Of a stretch of DNA of 64,000 nucleotides, positions 23,471 to 35,582 are shown piece after piece. Origin of the DNA: Gorsachius magnificus (Eukaryota; Chordata; Aves; Pelecaniformes; Ardeidae); contig CM067081.1 in the NCBI GenBank assembly GCA_034008185.1, forward strand, positions 3,595,821-3,659,820. Reading direction: 5' to 3'. Each line of letters begins with the position of its first letter. The stretch's first letter is position 1. The notes beneath the pieces were generated by a model. It made no database searches. It had not been told where the DNA came from and worked only from the letters and a program-made list of their open reading frames with translations. A program made the translations under genes and the position numbers.

Positions 23471-25365
23471 TGTTCATTCTGAATGCATGCTGACCCTCTC
23501 CTGCTCCTCCTAGCCTCCTAAAAATGTACTGACCCCCATCAAAAGAGGCCACCAACCTTCAAATATCATAATTTTCACTGCTGCCTGTCTCCATCAGTTG
23601 TCTGTTATCTTAGCCCAACAAAGACCTTCTGCTGGGGCTGCTTGTGTGCTTAAAGCACATGCAGAAATTATTGCAAAATTGGGGGGCTGAGGACATCAGG
23701 AGACACAAGGGAGACACCCCAACACTGTGGACACACAAAGCCTTCAATGAGCTCAGCCTGCTTTCCCAAAAACTGCACAGAGCTCCCTTGAAGACAAAAC
23801 GTTAAGTAAGTCTTATTTAGGGAAACTCTGAATTTATATGGGGGGTTTTGGTGTTCTCTTTCTATAGGAGGTTTTCTGATGTTATGGTGACTGGAAAGGT
23901 TCTTGGTGCTGGCTCATGTTGGAAAATGCGCTATATATAAAATATGATGTTGTTGACAGAACTTACAGATGACTGGAGCTCATCAACAGTAGCAAACAGC
24001 TGGTGTTAATTGAGATGCAAATTAGTTTTCCATGGCAGGCAGGAAGGCACAAGTAATCATCCCAAAATTTATCAATAAAGACCTACTTCTGTCCTTTAGG
24101 ATCCTATACAACTCCAGGACATAAAGCCTCCTGGACATATGGGAATGTCTTGCTGGAATCAACAGCTCAGCTATGATCCCTTTGGATCCAGGGTTCCTTC
24201 CATTGGTTCCCACAATTAGGATGAGGCTAAATCAGTAAAACTGAATCACACAGGTCTACAGAGCGTGAATCTTTTATTTACTGGTTCAAGCGAGCATGTT
24301 CAGTTGTCATTGGCCTTTTTGGTTCAGATGCCATCAGAAGGCAGTGCCGGACCCTAATTATAGACATCTGTGAGTGATGCATTTCACAGCTGTTGTGCTA
24401 TAACAGGCAGGGAGAAGCTCAGACAGCAGCCAGCATTTTCATGGAGTGCCGGATGCCGATCTCCAGGTCTCCACTTGGTGCAGAGCCCCTGGGTTGCAGC
24501 TGCTCAGGCTGGGATGCAAGCAGCACACTTGGGAGAGCAAGTCCCATGGGGTAACCCAAGACCTGTAGAAAGACCAGCTGTATCTGGAGGGAGAAGGTGA
24601 CTCCTGTTTTCTACACCTGTGGCCAAGGGAGGTTCCTCCCATGGGGCCACAACAGCTGCTGTCTCCAGAAGCTGCAGAATTGTAGAGAGAAGAAATTTAG
24701 CCTGAAGTAAGACTCCGGGAGGCAGAGAGAAGAATATTGCAAAAAAGAACATGGGGGTTATCCCAGGGTCAGTTCCTCTCCTGTTACCACAGTCAGACTG
24801 TAAACCCCAGGAGGCAGGTATGACACTAGGTATCTTATAGACGGAGATACTCTCTGGTGGGTCAGTGATGGTCCTGAGATACCTTGTGCCCTGCTTGTCT
24901 TCATCTGTCTTTTGTGTCAGGCTTTCTCTTCTTTTGTCCTCGCAGATGTCACACTTCAAACATCCCCGGCTCGCCAGGGACTCTGGAAGTGGTGGTGCCT
25001 CTCATGTGTGAGTAGTCTGCAGGGTTAGGCATGGGTGCCAGCTATAAATAGTGTGATAACGACCTGCAAATAAACTGAAGGGCCGGGCTGTGATGGCAGG
25101 GAGGCTGTCACCATGTGTGGGAGATGTTGCTTTCCCTGCCGCTGGCAGTCCAGGAACGGCAGCTGTGAGCGTCCATGGAAAGCATCCAAGTCGCCATGTG
25201 TGCAGACGAGGAAGAATTCGAGCTCAGCCCCCACTCCTCCCAGCCCCTGCTATTTCTATCTCCCTTTATGTGTGGTGTATGTGTGTGTTTTAAATAGATA
25301 TGATCTTTAAATAGGCATGACTTCAGATGGTAGTTTTCAAAACCAAGTGATGGACTGCGGTCTCC

Positions 25366-25447
25366 AGGGTTTCGAGTCCAGACTGCCAGTGACTGAGTGC
25401 CCTTGAGGCAATGTCTGACCTCTCATTACAGCCTTTGTCCTCAGATC
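25366..25447 (+). mobile_element. Possible MIR SINE remnant
   Basis: Weak MIR-like order: GGGTTTCGAGTCCAGACTGC, GTGACTGAGTGCCCTTGAGG, CTGACCTCTCATTACAG. Could be chance. Confidence 0.35.
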
Positions 25448-25892
25448 CAGCTGGATCAAAACCAAGATCCTTGGGATACAGCACCTGAATTATTTGGTAT
25501 CGGGCTTTGTTTTGCTTTGCGTGTCTGGGTTAAAAAGTTATTCCAAATTTCTGCCCAGGCAGATGATGAGTATCACTTGGGTGAAGCACATCCCTTTTCT
25601 TTAAGGCACCTGGAATGGGCTCAGACACAAAACTCAGGCCAGCACGGTGGCTGGCTGGAGGCAATGGGCAACGAACAGGGCATGAAGCAGCGCAGAACTT
25701 GCCTGCTCGTTTCAAACACATACGGTAGATTATAGTGCTTGTGATGGTTTACAGTCCAGATGAGGAACGTCCAGTCCTCCAGCAGCTTTCACCTGATCGG
25801 AACTGCCAGTTTACCCTGACCCAAAACTTCTTCTGGAGAAGCCTCCTCCACCAGCAAGAACTGATCTGTTCATAAGAGACCTGACCACATTT

Positions 25893-25897
25893 GTACT
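25893..25897 (+). repeat. Probable target-site duplication, left (GTACT)
   Basis: Pairs with GTGCT at 27192-27196 with one transition difference, as expected for a somewhat older insertion of a 5-bp duplicating element. Confidence 0.55.
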
Positions 25898-26129
25898 TGT
25901 ATTGGGTTTCTGTGGCAAGGTCTTGGTAGCAGGGGGGCTACAGGGGTGGCTTCTGTGAGAAGCTGCTAGAAGTTTTCCCTGTGTCCGCCACTGACCAAGG
26001 CCAAGCCAATCAGCGATGGTGGAAGCGCCTCTGGGATAACATATTTAAGAAGGAAAAAAACCTGCTGTGGCTCAGTAGCCGGAGAGAGAAGAGAAGTGAG
26101 AGGATGCGAGAGAAAATAGCCCTGCAGAC

Positions 26130-26430
26130 TGTCGTGGTTTAACCCGGCTGGCAACTCAGCACCACGCAGCCGCTCACTCACTCCCCCCCCTCCCTCAGTG
26201 GGATGGGGGAGAGAATCAGAGAAAAGAAAAAAAAGTAAGACCCGTGGGTTGAGATAGAGACAGTTTAATAAGAGAGAAGAATAACAATAATAATAATAAT
26301 AATAATAATAATAGTAAGAAAATATACAGAATATATAAAACAAGTGATGCACAATGCAATTGCTCACCACCCGCTGACCGATGCCCAGCCCGTCCCGAGC
26401 CGCGATCACACAGCCCGAGCTGCGACCACT
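26130..26430 (-). mobile_element. Truncated ERVL-like LTR inside another LTR
   Basis: It starts at the LTR terminus (plus strand TGTCGTGGTTTAACCCGG), then follows the 49310 copy through the T/C-rich zone, an AAT microsatellite, the CACCACCCGCTGACCGATGC block and two 18-bp units, and stops abruptly where the outer LTR resumes (GGTGGGGCAGGCTG). The other half of the inner LTR is missing, and no second terminus or 5-bp duplication is present at the right junction. Confidence 0.85.
26284..26314. repeat. (AAT)n microsatellite inside LTR
   Basis: An expanded version of the TTA-rich stretch present in sister LTRs, with about nine units here. It is an expansion of LTR sequence, not an independent repeat. 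Confidence 0.85.
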
Positions 26431-27003
26431 CTGGTGGGGCAGGCTGTGCCCCTGCAGCCCATGGAGGCCCACGGGGGAGCAGATCTCCACCTGTAGCCCA
26501 TGGAGGACCCCACGCCAGAGCGGGTGGATGCCCAAAGGAAGGAGGCTGTGATCCTGTGGGAAACCTGTGCCAGATCAGGTTCCTGGCAAAGCCATTGCGG
26601 ACCCGTGGGGGGAGGAGCCCACACCAAAGCAGGTTTGCTGGCAGAACTTGTGACCCCACGGGGGACCCAAGGACTGTGAACCCTGCGCCTGAGCGTGCCC
26701 CATGGAAATTGGACCCACATGGTTAAAACCCCGGGAAGGCACGTTGGAGAAGTTTGTGGAGGACTGTCTGCCGTGAGAGGGACCCCATGAGCAGGGGAAG
26801 AGTCCTCTCCCGAGGATGAAGCAGCAGCAGAGACAACGTGTGATGAACTGACCCCAACCCCCGTTCCCATCCCCCTGCGCTGCTTGGGGGGGAGTAGGTA
26901 GAGAAACTGGGAGTGAAGTTGAACCCAGAAAGAAGGGAGGGGTGGGGGGAAGGTTTTTAAGATCTAGCAGTTTTTCTCCTCTCCTTCTCTGATTTTGATT
27001 GAT

Positions 27004-27009
27004 AATAAA
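27004..27009 (+). promoter_or_regulatory. LTR polyadenylation signal AATAAA
   Basis: Canonical signal in the 3' part of the outer LTR, about 180 bp from its end. Confidence 0.5.
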
Positions 27010-27191
27010 TTAATTTTTTTCAAGTCAAGTCTGTTTTGCCCATGATGGTAACCGGCGAATGATCTCTCCCTGTCCTTATCTCGACCCACAAGCCTTTTGA
27101 TTTACTTTTCTCTTCCCAGTCCACTTGAAGAGGGGAGTGATAGAGCAGCTTTGGTGGGCACCCAGTGTCCAGCTAGGGTCAAACCACCACA

Positions 27192-27196
27192 GTGCT
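27192..27196 (+). repeat. Probable target-site duplication, right (GTGCT)
   Basis: Matches 25893-25897 at four of five positions. Confidence 0.55.
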
Positions 27197-28028
27197 CTTG
27201 GATTAAATCTGTGCTTGTTAAACAGACCAGGTCTGAGTCTCTTCTCAATCAGTCAGATTCTGCAACTATAAAACAGGGACAAGAGAGAGCAAGGACCAAC
27301 AGTTCCTCGAAAGCTAAACCACCTTCCTGCCAGACTGTCTCTGTGTCATAAGACCTGCCTTCTTCCCCTGTGAGCATCTTCCAACATCTTGGCCAGCCAC
27401 CAAAAGTACACTTGAAACAAAAAGACAACTCACCCTCTCTGTTAGCTTTTCTAGCCAGGTCACTGAGTGATACAGGAACTGAATTAAAGTGTGGATGCTG
27501 GCTTTAAAAGCTGCAAACCATTGCAGCTGTTAAAAACATCTGCAGTTCTGCATGCTGAGGGAAGGAGGATCCATTTTTTCTGGACAGAGAATGATGCTGA
27601 CTGGTCTCAAAGAAAATGTTATTATGTGTAATGCTGTCCAATGTGATGATGTGCTCAGCTCCCCATGCACCAAGTACAGTGAGCACTGGCTGACACATCT
27701 TCCTCCGGTACAACCAGTCTTGCCCATTGCTAGAAGTAGTGTTTGGACTGGAACCATATCCTTAAACTCTGCGGGAATAACTGTGTGGCTTGGTTTGGCT
27801 GCGTCCCCGCAGGGCTGATTCAACAGTCTGGTTCCTCTGGACTTGGTGCAGAGTTGGGAGCTCACCTTCCAGTGAAGCAACACAAGTCTCCATGCGAGGG
27901 TGGGGCACGCACATATTTTTTAGATGATAGCTAAGCAAATGCAGTTCTCTGGTAATTCATAAAACAGGGACAGTGGAAGAAGTCCTGAAATTCTTGCCCT
28001 CTGGCAGAGATAGCATCATGCTGTGTAA
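27197..28028. other. Unique sequence, no gene seen
   Basis: About 0.8 kb without recognised repeat or gene. Overlapping frames of 60-117 codons on both strands look random. Confidence 0.45.
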
Positions 28029-28326
28029 CTCTGGACCTGTTCCAGCAAGGCAACGTCTTCCTTGTAGTGAGGGGCCCAAAACTGAACACAGTATTCAAGG
28101 TGTGGCCTCACCAGCACCGAGTACAGGGGCACGATCACTGCCCTGCTCCTGCTGGCCACACCACTCCTGATACAAGCCAGGATGCCGCTGGCCCTCTTGG
28201 CCACCTGGGCACCCTGCTGGCTCATATTCAACCGCCTCTCGACCAACACCCCCAGGGCCTTTTCCGCTGGGCAGCTTTCCAGCCACTCTGCCCCACGCCT
28301 GTAGTGCTGTGTGGGGTTGTTGTGAC
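28029..28326 (-). mobile_element. CR1 internal fragment lacking its 3' end
   Basis: It corresponds to the ORF2 segment between the [20 protein letters not shown] region and its upstream part, aligning with 59847-60136. Unlike most copies here it has no octamer tail: the 3' side stops at 28029 inside coding sequence. The 5' side stops at about 28326 after GGTTGTTGTGACC. The minus-strand frame remains open over most of it (within 28016-28477). Confidence 0.9.
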
Positions 28327-28690
28327 CATCCTTCCCTCTGGCCAAGACGAGTGGGATGATTAAAGCCCCTACGGTCCATACCTGCAAGACAAAGGGATCG
28401 TTTTCATCACATAATACAGGTTTTGCCACATACGATGATTGCGATATACTGCATCCCACTGCCCGAGCAAATTGCATTGCTCCCCTCAGCTAGGGGAGTT
28501 TTGCTGCCTCAGTCCTGCTGCTATAGCGAACACACTGGAGCCTGCAGTGACCAACACAGCCGCAGACAACGCGGGTGGCATTAGGCAACCAGTACTACGG
28601 TCCCTTCAAAGAGAAGACTGTAGAGCGCCTCTAGCAAAGGCTGAACTGATTATGCGACACATTTACAAAGCAGGAGGGGTGCTTTGAGAG
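28327..28690. other. CpG-dense segment of unknown origin
   Basis: About a dozen CpG sites in 360 bp, well above the surrounding CpG-poor unique DNA. On the minus strand there is a polypyrimidine-AG sequence (CCCTTTGTCTTGCAG, about 28382-28396) that resembles a splice acceptor, followed by an open frame reading [17 protein letters not shown] do not recognise the sequence. It could be a piece of ERV interior, a retrocopy, or unique DNA. Confidence 0.35.
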
Positions 28691-31672
28691 GGGTGAGTTT
28701 GATGATTGAAAAAGAAGAGTTTAGATTCATCCTGGATGTAGAGGGTCTATCAGACAAGCCTGGCTAATGCACATGAGTTTTCCATAGCCATCGGCTCACA
28801 AGGGAATAAGGGGCTGTGATTCACTCTCAGCACTTTCCACTGATCACCCCAAACATCCCGCCACACCAAAGTGCTCCACAGAGACAGATTTCAGTGCAAA
28901 TCCAAAGACGAGGCTTTGAACCCCTACCTGCTGATCCTACAGTAGACCCCCCTAGCTCCTCAGAGCGTATCTGCTCAGGAGCAGGGCCAGTGAACGCAAG
29001 ACCTTTCCTGCCTGCCATTTGCTTTCAGCTGCAACACTCTCCCTGGTGGGGCAGCAATGTCTCGCTCATGAGGCTGAAGGGTTTTGCAGCCCAGGAGAAG
29101 GGCTGGGTGCCCTGAAGATGTCTTAAGGTGATTCATGGGCTGCCTTCTGAGTCACGTCCTCAGCTGACCGTGTTCTGCCCACCTATCCTTCTTGCAGCCC
29201 CAAACAGACCTGCTCAGCCCATCCTCTCAACACAGATTTCAGTTCTGGGGTTACTATGGATGCACCCTCCTCATCAACAGATTATCAGCGCCTTGCTTAG
29301 CATGTTGGCATGGCTGGAGAAAGGCAGGACACAGCTGCTCTGCCAGGATTTGGCAGCTTTTGGGCAGCCCTAACCCAAAAGCCACACGTCCAGTGCTGTG
29401 CCATAGCATGAGAGCGAAGTATCAGGGCCATGATCCAGCTGTAGTGCCCCAGCCCCGCCTGTGATCTGGTCCTTCTTGTGTCCAGATTGCTCAGCATGGG
29501 CAGAGTGACTTCTGTGTCCACACACCACATAGATACACCCAGAGCCACTAATATAGGTCTAATTCGGGAGAGCAGGGTAGAAGTTTTCTTTCTGGTATCC
29601 TTCCATCTCTTCATGCTCTGGTTTCCTTTCAGTCAAATAGGGAATGAATCATCCTTCCCTCTTCCACTGGAGGACTGCAAGGGATTAATGAGGCAACGTG
29701 TGTAGGACACGTCAAACCTTTCAGCTGGAAATGCTCTCCCACAGCTCCTGTAGAGCTGCATCCCCTGCTCTGCAGACACATGGTGCATCACTCCTCAGAA
29801 ATGGAGACATCAGGCCCCCAGCATGAGGTGGCTTTGGAAATCCTTCTCCTGAGGGCTCGGATAGCTTTTCCTGGAGGACCATACCAGCTCCACTCAGTCA
29901 AATTATGCCTGCTACCTAATACTGCGGAGATTTGAAAGTCCCCCCCAGCTTCCCCCTCCTCAGGTCTCAGACCCTGTGTTGCTGGGGGCCCCTCCGGTGT
30001 CTCATTAGGTTTCCTCTATTAAGGCTTGATGTACAATGAGGGACTTTGTAGTGAAGTGACGGAGGGCAGCCAGTTCGTGTGGGACTCTTTGTCTCAGGCT
30101 TTGTAAGAGCTGGTATTGTGAAAGCATTTGACATGCCCACCAACACAAATATAAAGGCAATTTAATGACATATTACTTTTAATTGGGGGTGTGGATGGGG
30201 AAAATAAAGGAGAAAGTGCCTGGCTGAATTGGTGCCAGAGGACTCAGGTGGGAATTTATTGTAGTGGCTCAGAGACTGTCAATTGCCCATAGCAACGTAT
30301 TGTGTAGGAACCCAGCATCCACTGCAGAGGTGATTAAAGGTCCAGAGATGAAGGCAGAAGAGTGGTTGAATGGGTTGGGGCGGGAATAACAACTCCAGGT
30401 GGGCTCGAAATCACACAAGAAGCTTTTAGGGGAATTCTGTAGCACATCAGAGCAGGTTACAGAGGGGCAGAGATTTTGATGCTTCCTCCGTGAACGCTTG
30501 GTTTTCAAAAAGCATTAAGCACCTGCATCTAAAATGTAGGTCTCTTCCAAATGTATAATGCTGAGCAGCACAAAATCACCACTGATCTTCTGTTGGCCAA
30601 CATGTAAGGAGCCAAAAGATGTGAATTCAGCTCTTGACTTCGTCGATGCCCTGGCTGTAGTGGAAGTTTAAGGCTCAAGGTGGGAAACATCAGATATAAT
30701 TTAGAAAAGCCAGTTGGATGCTCAGAATCCCCTATTGCAGCCCTCAGACCTGCAGTCCTGCAGGTGACGGGGCACCGTGGTGGCCTCTCGGAAGCGGAGC
30801 AATAGGCAGAGAATTGTCTCATAATATGCAAAAAAAGCACAGCCTTCTTCCAAGGCAGCTCTGGTGCCGATGGTGATTTTCATGGTATAGGAGGTGGTGG
30901 TGCAGGGAGATTCCCAGGAAAGCAAACATGTCTCTCCCCAGCGCTTCTTGAAACAGAGGTGGTCGATAGGTGTGAAATGATCTTTATTTGCCTAAAAGGA
31001 AGGAAGAACTGTATTGGATGAGGCAAAGGAAAAAAAATTATTTAATGCCTGCTTCCCCCCCGCCCCCCACCCCAGAAAAATGAAGAAGTTTCCTCTGACT
31101 TTTTCAAGCCTGGGAAGGGAAAAAAGCTTTAAAACAATCTTCCTGGGAGGTCCTGATGAAACAGGGCTGTCAGAGAAGGCAGCCTGTTGCCCTTCTGATT
31201 TGAAATCCAGCTAATTAGCTCCAAAGCACGGCGCTTCAGATCTGAGCAGGGCGCAAAGCTGCCGGGTTTGATATTTCCAGGCCTGTCAGCCCATGCATTA
31301 AAAAAGAAATGAGCTTCATCGCAGCAAGGGAGCAGCGGGCTTAATGAGGCACCCTGGGGCAATTTGGCAGAGCTGGGAAAGAGACCACCTTGATGGCAAA
31401 GCCCTCCTCGCCCAGCCTCCTGATGGGAGCCTGGGATGCAGAGAGGTGCTAACGGAGGGGTAATTCCTCCTCCAGAGACCCCTGCAGGGGTTCACAAAAG
31501 CTGGAAGTAGACTGCAGGACCAAGAAGACGGAGGGCAAGCAGTCTTCTGAAGGAGCACAACTGCAGAGCCAGGCCATCATCTTGAAGCAGCAGCCTCTTC
31601 CTGGCACCCAGGGCTTTGAGCTGCAAGAGGATGCAATGGCATGGCCCTTTGGGGAGGCAAAGCCAGCCAAAA
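28691..31672. other. Unique sequence, no gene seen
   Basis: About 3 kb. An AT-rich stretch at about 30150-30190 with TTTAATGACATATTACTTTT and AATTGGGGG resembles conserved non-coding DNA in composition only. No exon or repeat was recognised. Confidence 0.45.
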
Positions 31673-32588
31673 ATAGAATCATAGAATCATAGAATTGTTT
31701 AGGTTTCAAAAGCCCTTTGAGATCATCAAGCCCAACCGTTCCCCTAACCCTGCCATCCCACTCCCAAACCCTGGCCCTAAGCACCTCATCTACCCGGCTT
31801 TTAAATCCCCCCAGGGGTGGGGACTTGACCCCTTCCCTGGGCAGCCCCTTCTAGTGCTTGACGCCCCTGGCAACTTGAGGTTTCCCCTCCCCTCAGCCTC
31901 CTCTGCTCCAGGTGAACCCCCCCAGCTCCCCCAGCCGCTCCCCAGCAGCCTGGGGCTCCAGACCCCTCCCCAGCTCCGCTGCCCTTCTCTGGACACGCTC
32001 CAGCCCCTCCAGGTCCTTCGGGGAGGGAGGGGCCCAACCCTGACCCCAGCAGTCGAGGGGCGGCCTCCCCAGTGCCCAGCACAGGGGCACGGTCCCTGCC
32101 CTGCTCCTGCTGGCCACACCACTCCTGATACAAGCCAGGATGCCGCTGGCCCTCTTGGCCACCTGGGCACCCTGCTGGCTCATATTCAGCCGCCTGTCGA
32201 CCAACACCCCCAGGTTCCTCTCTGCCATGCAGCTTTCCAGCCCCTCGTCCCGACGCCTGAAGCACTGCGTGGGGTTGTTGTGACTCAAGTGCAGGACCCA
32301 GCCCTTGGCCTTGTTGACCCTCACCCAATTGGGCTGGGCCCATGGATCCAGCCTGGCCAGGTCCCTCTGCAGAGCCCTCCTCCCCTCCAGCAGATCAACA
32401 TTCCTGCTCAATTTGGTGTCATCTGCAAACTTACTGAGGATGCACTCGATCCCCTCATCCAGGTCATTGATAAAATATTAAACAGAACTGCGCCCAAAAC
32501 TGAGCCCTGGGGGACACTGCTTGTGACCGGCCACAAACTGGATTTAACTCCATTGACCACCACTCTCTGCCCGGCCATCCAGCCAGTT
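31673..32588 (-). mobile_element. CR1 partial copy with internal deletion (group A)
   Basis: 916 bp from octamers at 31673 to a 5' truncation after CCATCCAGCCAGTT at 32588. The minus-strand frame covers the RT palm motifs ([14 protein letters not shown] in 32408-32695) and the ORF2 C-terminus in other frames, so it is frameshifted around 32410. About 190 bp that sister copies carry between LRG and the NSFPKGLSG region are missing near 31875, leaving GGCAACTTGAGG joined to TTTCCCCTCCCC. A long plus-strand frame (31695-32690, 331 codons) is purely antisense to this element. Confidence 0.93.
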
Positions 32589-35582
32589 GTCCCCGTTTTT
32601 TGTGCTGGGCTTGGGATAGCATCAATTCCATTTGGAAGCCCTTCTCTGAAGCTACCTGGATGTGGTAACAGCCCTAGGGCAAACCCTTGAACCAAGCCAC
32701 AAACTGTTAAACAGTGCCTGAAACCGGGACAAAACCTGCATTAAGAGGTGTCAATACACCGAGCAGGTTGTCCTTTCTCCTGCAAGGTTGGCAGGGCACA
32801 GCTAACATTGAGTTGAACTCAAGGCAAGGCAAAGGCTCATGGGAACATACCACCTCTGAGCGTAGGACATGTACCCACAGAGAAAAGACTGAGGGAGTGA
32901 GTTTTTCTAAGATACAGACTAGAAATCAGGCACCTGAATTCTATTTGAGGTCCAAATTTCTCCAGCAATAGAGTTTATCACATCTGGAATAAAGAACTGT
33001 TTTTCACAAAGCCGATTGCCACGGCACCACTGAACCTCAGTGGTTGGCGTTCAAGTTCAGAAGGTGGCTTAGCAGCTGGCAAGCCCAGCTTCTTCAGTTA
33101 GGGTCCCAGGCCTGACACAGAGCTTCTCCAGATGCTTCACTAGCAAAAGCGGTGTCACTGCAGCAACACATACCAATTTCCTAACTGGGTCTGCAGCGCA
33201 GGTCGGGAAGCTATTGCTGTCTTTAATCACTCTGGTTTTGAGAGCTGCAGCATCCTGTAGCTCACTGAGGGCTCCAGCCCCTCCCTGGAGAGCAGGAGAG
33301 CCCATGCTGCCGTGGTAGACGTGCTGCCTGTATCCAAGGCAGGCATTGGAAAGCAGTCCTGAGTGTGTCCAAACTGCAGTGCAATTCAAACTAGGACAGC
33401 GTGGCGAGTAACATCATCCTTGATCTCTTATGTGTGAGATCTCTTCCATGGCTGTTTCCTATTTCAAACGCTCCCTAAATTTGTGCAAGGGACCTTGCTG
33501 CCAGGAATGGGAGAAACGTCCTCTTTGGGACCATGTCTCACACTTGCAGAACAAGTCATGGCCATATTCTGTCATTTTTACCCCTTAGCTCTGAAGGAAG
33601 AGAGAAAACAGGGGAATGGGAGAGAGTGTTTATTGTGAAAGTCACTACAACAGGGGCCATCAAGGAGTGATTTTCACTTCAATGCCTCGCTGGAGAAAGC
33701 TCAGCTCAAAGAAAGGGCTTAACCAAAAGAAGCAGGAAGACAATATTATTCAGGTAATCTAACGTTATGCTTCAGAGAGCATAAGAAGTTTACATGGGAG
33801 TGTGAGAAAGCCATTTTTCACACGGTTGAGGGTATTGCACAGCTCACCAGCTGCATCCTGGGAAGAGTCTCATCTTCCCAATGAGCAGTTGCTATCTGAG
33901 AAGATGGGATTAACTGGAACAATGGTCTGACTGGACCATTGGACTGTAAGAATTGGCTTTGTCTGGGTATCCATTCTCTTCCCTTGCCTCCCCCTTGAAA
34001 ACACACATCAAGCCAGATCACAGCTCTCTGTCCCACGAAATCGGGAGGTGTGCTGCTGCTTTCATTAAAAGATAGGGCATGTACAAGCAGATGGCAGAAG
34101 TGCTGGGCCTTGCTCCTGTTGGGTGTTTGCACTGCTGTGAAAAATTCGTGACACTTCGCACAGCTACTGAACTAGACCACAGATAGAAGGGCAGCCCCAT
34201 CTCAAACGCAATGAAAGGCACCCATGTGTTGGTACTTCAGTACAAACTCAGCCCACCATCCTGGGGGACAGGCTTTTTATTAAAAAAAAAAAAAAAAAAG
34301 GTACACTCCAGATTTCACGGTGCATCTGGTGCAGTCGTATTCCTTTGGTCAGCAATGGTCTTTCACTGCTCTGCCTTGGCTTTTGCTGTGGAGCAACTCT
34401 TAGACGTGAGGCCAAGAAAGCATTCAAACATATTCTTAAGACCCCTTGATTTGAAGCATGTACAACTTGTTTGTATTTTCCTTTAAATTATTTTCCTTTC
34501 TCTGCCATCAATTCCACCTTAAAAACAATTTCCAAGGTGTCCTGTCACCCCCATTATCTGGTGTTTAATGTGCCCTGCCCAGTTCCCATCTTGCTCCTTC
34601 TAGAAGCAACATTTTGTGTATGCAGTTTTGATGTGGGATAAATATTGCCTGAAAGACTTCAAGGCTGAGCTTAAGAAAGGTTTGCAAGGAGGGAACTTAC
34701 CTTTTATTAGGCCAACTGCTTTAGCTTGAAAAAAACAGAGGAGTTCCCAGGCACATCAAGCATTTGACCTGATGGTGGAAGTAAACTGAGTCACCAGCAT
34801 CACATTGCAGTGACAGAGGCAAAGGCTGGCTTAACTCAGAGCATGTAAGCTAGAAAGACCTGGAAGAACATGTGAAATCATTGCAGATTTTAAGAGTTGG
34901 GTAGCCCAGAGACAGTCTCCAGTTTGCAAGTACTCCCAGTGTGATTTGGGCATCGCTGCCCTCCCAGTAGTCTCTATTCCCATATTTCCCAATGCAACCC
35001 TGGTATAAATGAAGCCACGCACAGAGCATGGGAGGAGCCCTGATCCCAGGCTCTCATCTGAGGAGGCTGCTTTATAAAGCATGTGCTGTGCTGAAATTGT
35101 GCTGGGAAGATATGAAGAAGAAAAGGAAGGGTGTAGCTGGCTACAGCTCCTGCTACAAACTGAGGCTGGATGCACAATGGGCATGAGGCTCTCTAGATTG
35201 ACCTCTCGTTGTCCAGAAAAAGAAGGAAGATTTGAAAGGAGGAGAAGGAAGGAAGAGGGCTGGTGGACCCAGAACATCCTCCACATTGCTTGTAGGAACT
35301 CAGCCCTGATAAGAAGCTCTGGCTGAGGACACAGGAACAGGAGGAGTTACAAACCTGGAGGACCTTTCTTGTCCCATTTTTTTATGTTTCTCCAAAGCTA
35401 ACCAGTAGGCTAAAATACTGAGTCTTCAAGGCAAGGCTGTTGCATGTCCTTGAACCAAAAATCCCACATCTGATCTATTCTCCTAGTAAAGGCATGTGGA
35501 GATTCTTTACCTGTAGTGTCTTGGGCTGTGGTGGGATGAGTCCTGACTTCAGTCATTTGGCTTAAACAGTTGAAAACTTCTC
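32589..35582. other. Unique sequence, no gene seen
   Basis: About 3 kb with no repeat family recognised except a homopolymer at 34282. Longest open frame 151 codons (minus, 34831-35286), serine- and leucine-rich, with no motif I can name. Confidence 0.5.
34282..34299. repeat. A18 homopolymer
   Basis: Eighteen A after GGCTTTTTATT. No target duplication or retrocopy body was recognised upstream. Confidence 0.85.

Larger units (their letters stand above)
22785..25897. other. Mostly unique sequence with two MIR-like remnants
   Basis: About 3.1 kb. Apart from the MIR-like pieces annotated separately, nothing was recognised. The longest open frame is 151 codons (minus, 24504-24959) and has no motif. 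Confidence 0.5.
25898..27191 (+). mobile_element. Composite avian ERV LTR interrupted by another LTR
   Basis: The outer LTR begins TGTATTGGGTTTCTGTGGC and ends CAAACCACCACA, with near-perfect 5-bp flanking repeats. A TATA-like ATATTTAAG is at about 26041 and AATAAA at 27004-27009, both fitting plus orientation. The middle (about 26433-26830) carries imperfect tandem-like blocks built on GCCCATGGAGG and GGACCC. From 26130 to about 26430 it is replaced by a minus-strand piece of the LTR family seen at 16866 and 49310. Subtracting that, about 990 bp of outer LTR remains. I recognise the outer family as a common bird LTR from memory. No retroviral coding genes adjoin it. Confidence 0.8.

Noticed and set aside
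25966..26659. Overlapping minus-strand frames of 147-189 codons as retroviral proteins
   Set aside because: They lie in LTR sequence, include microsatellite-encoded tyrosine and leucine runs, and show no gag, pol or env motif.
31695..32690. 331-codon plus-strand open frame as a gene
   Set aside because: It is the complement of a CR1 ORF2 fragment. Antisense CR1 is proline-rich and stop-poor, and the same applies to the 182-codon frame at 59800-60348.
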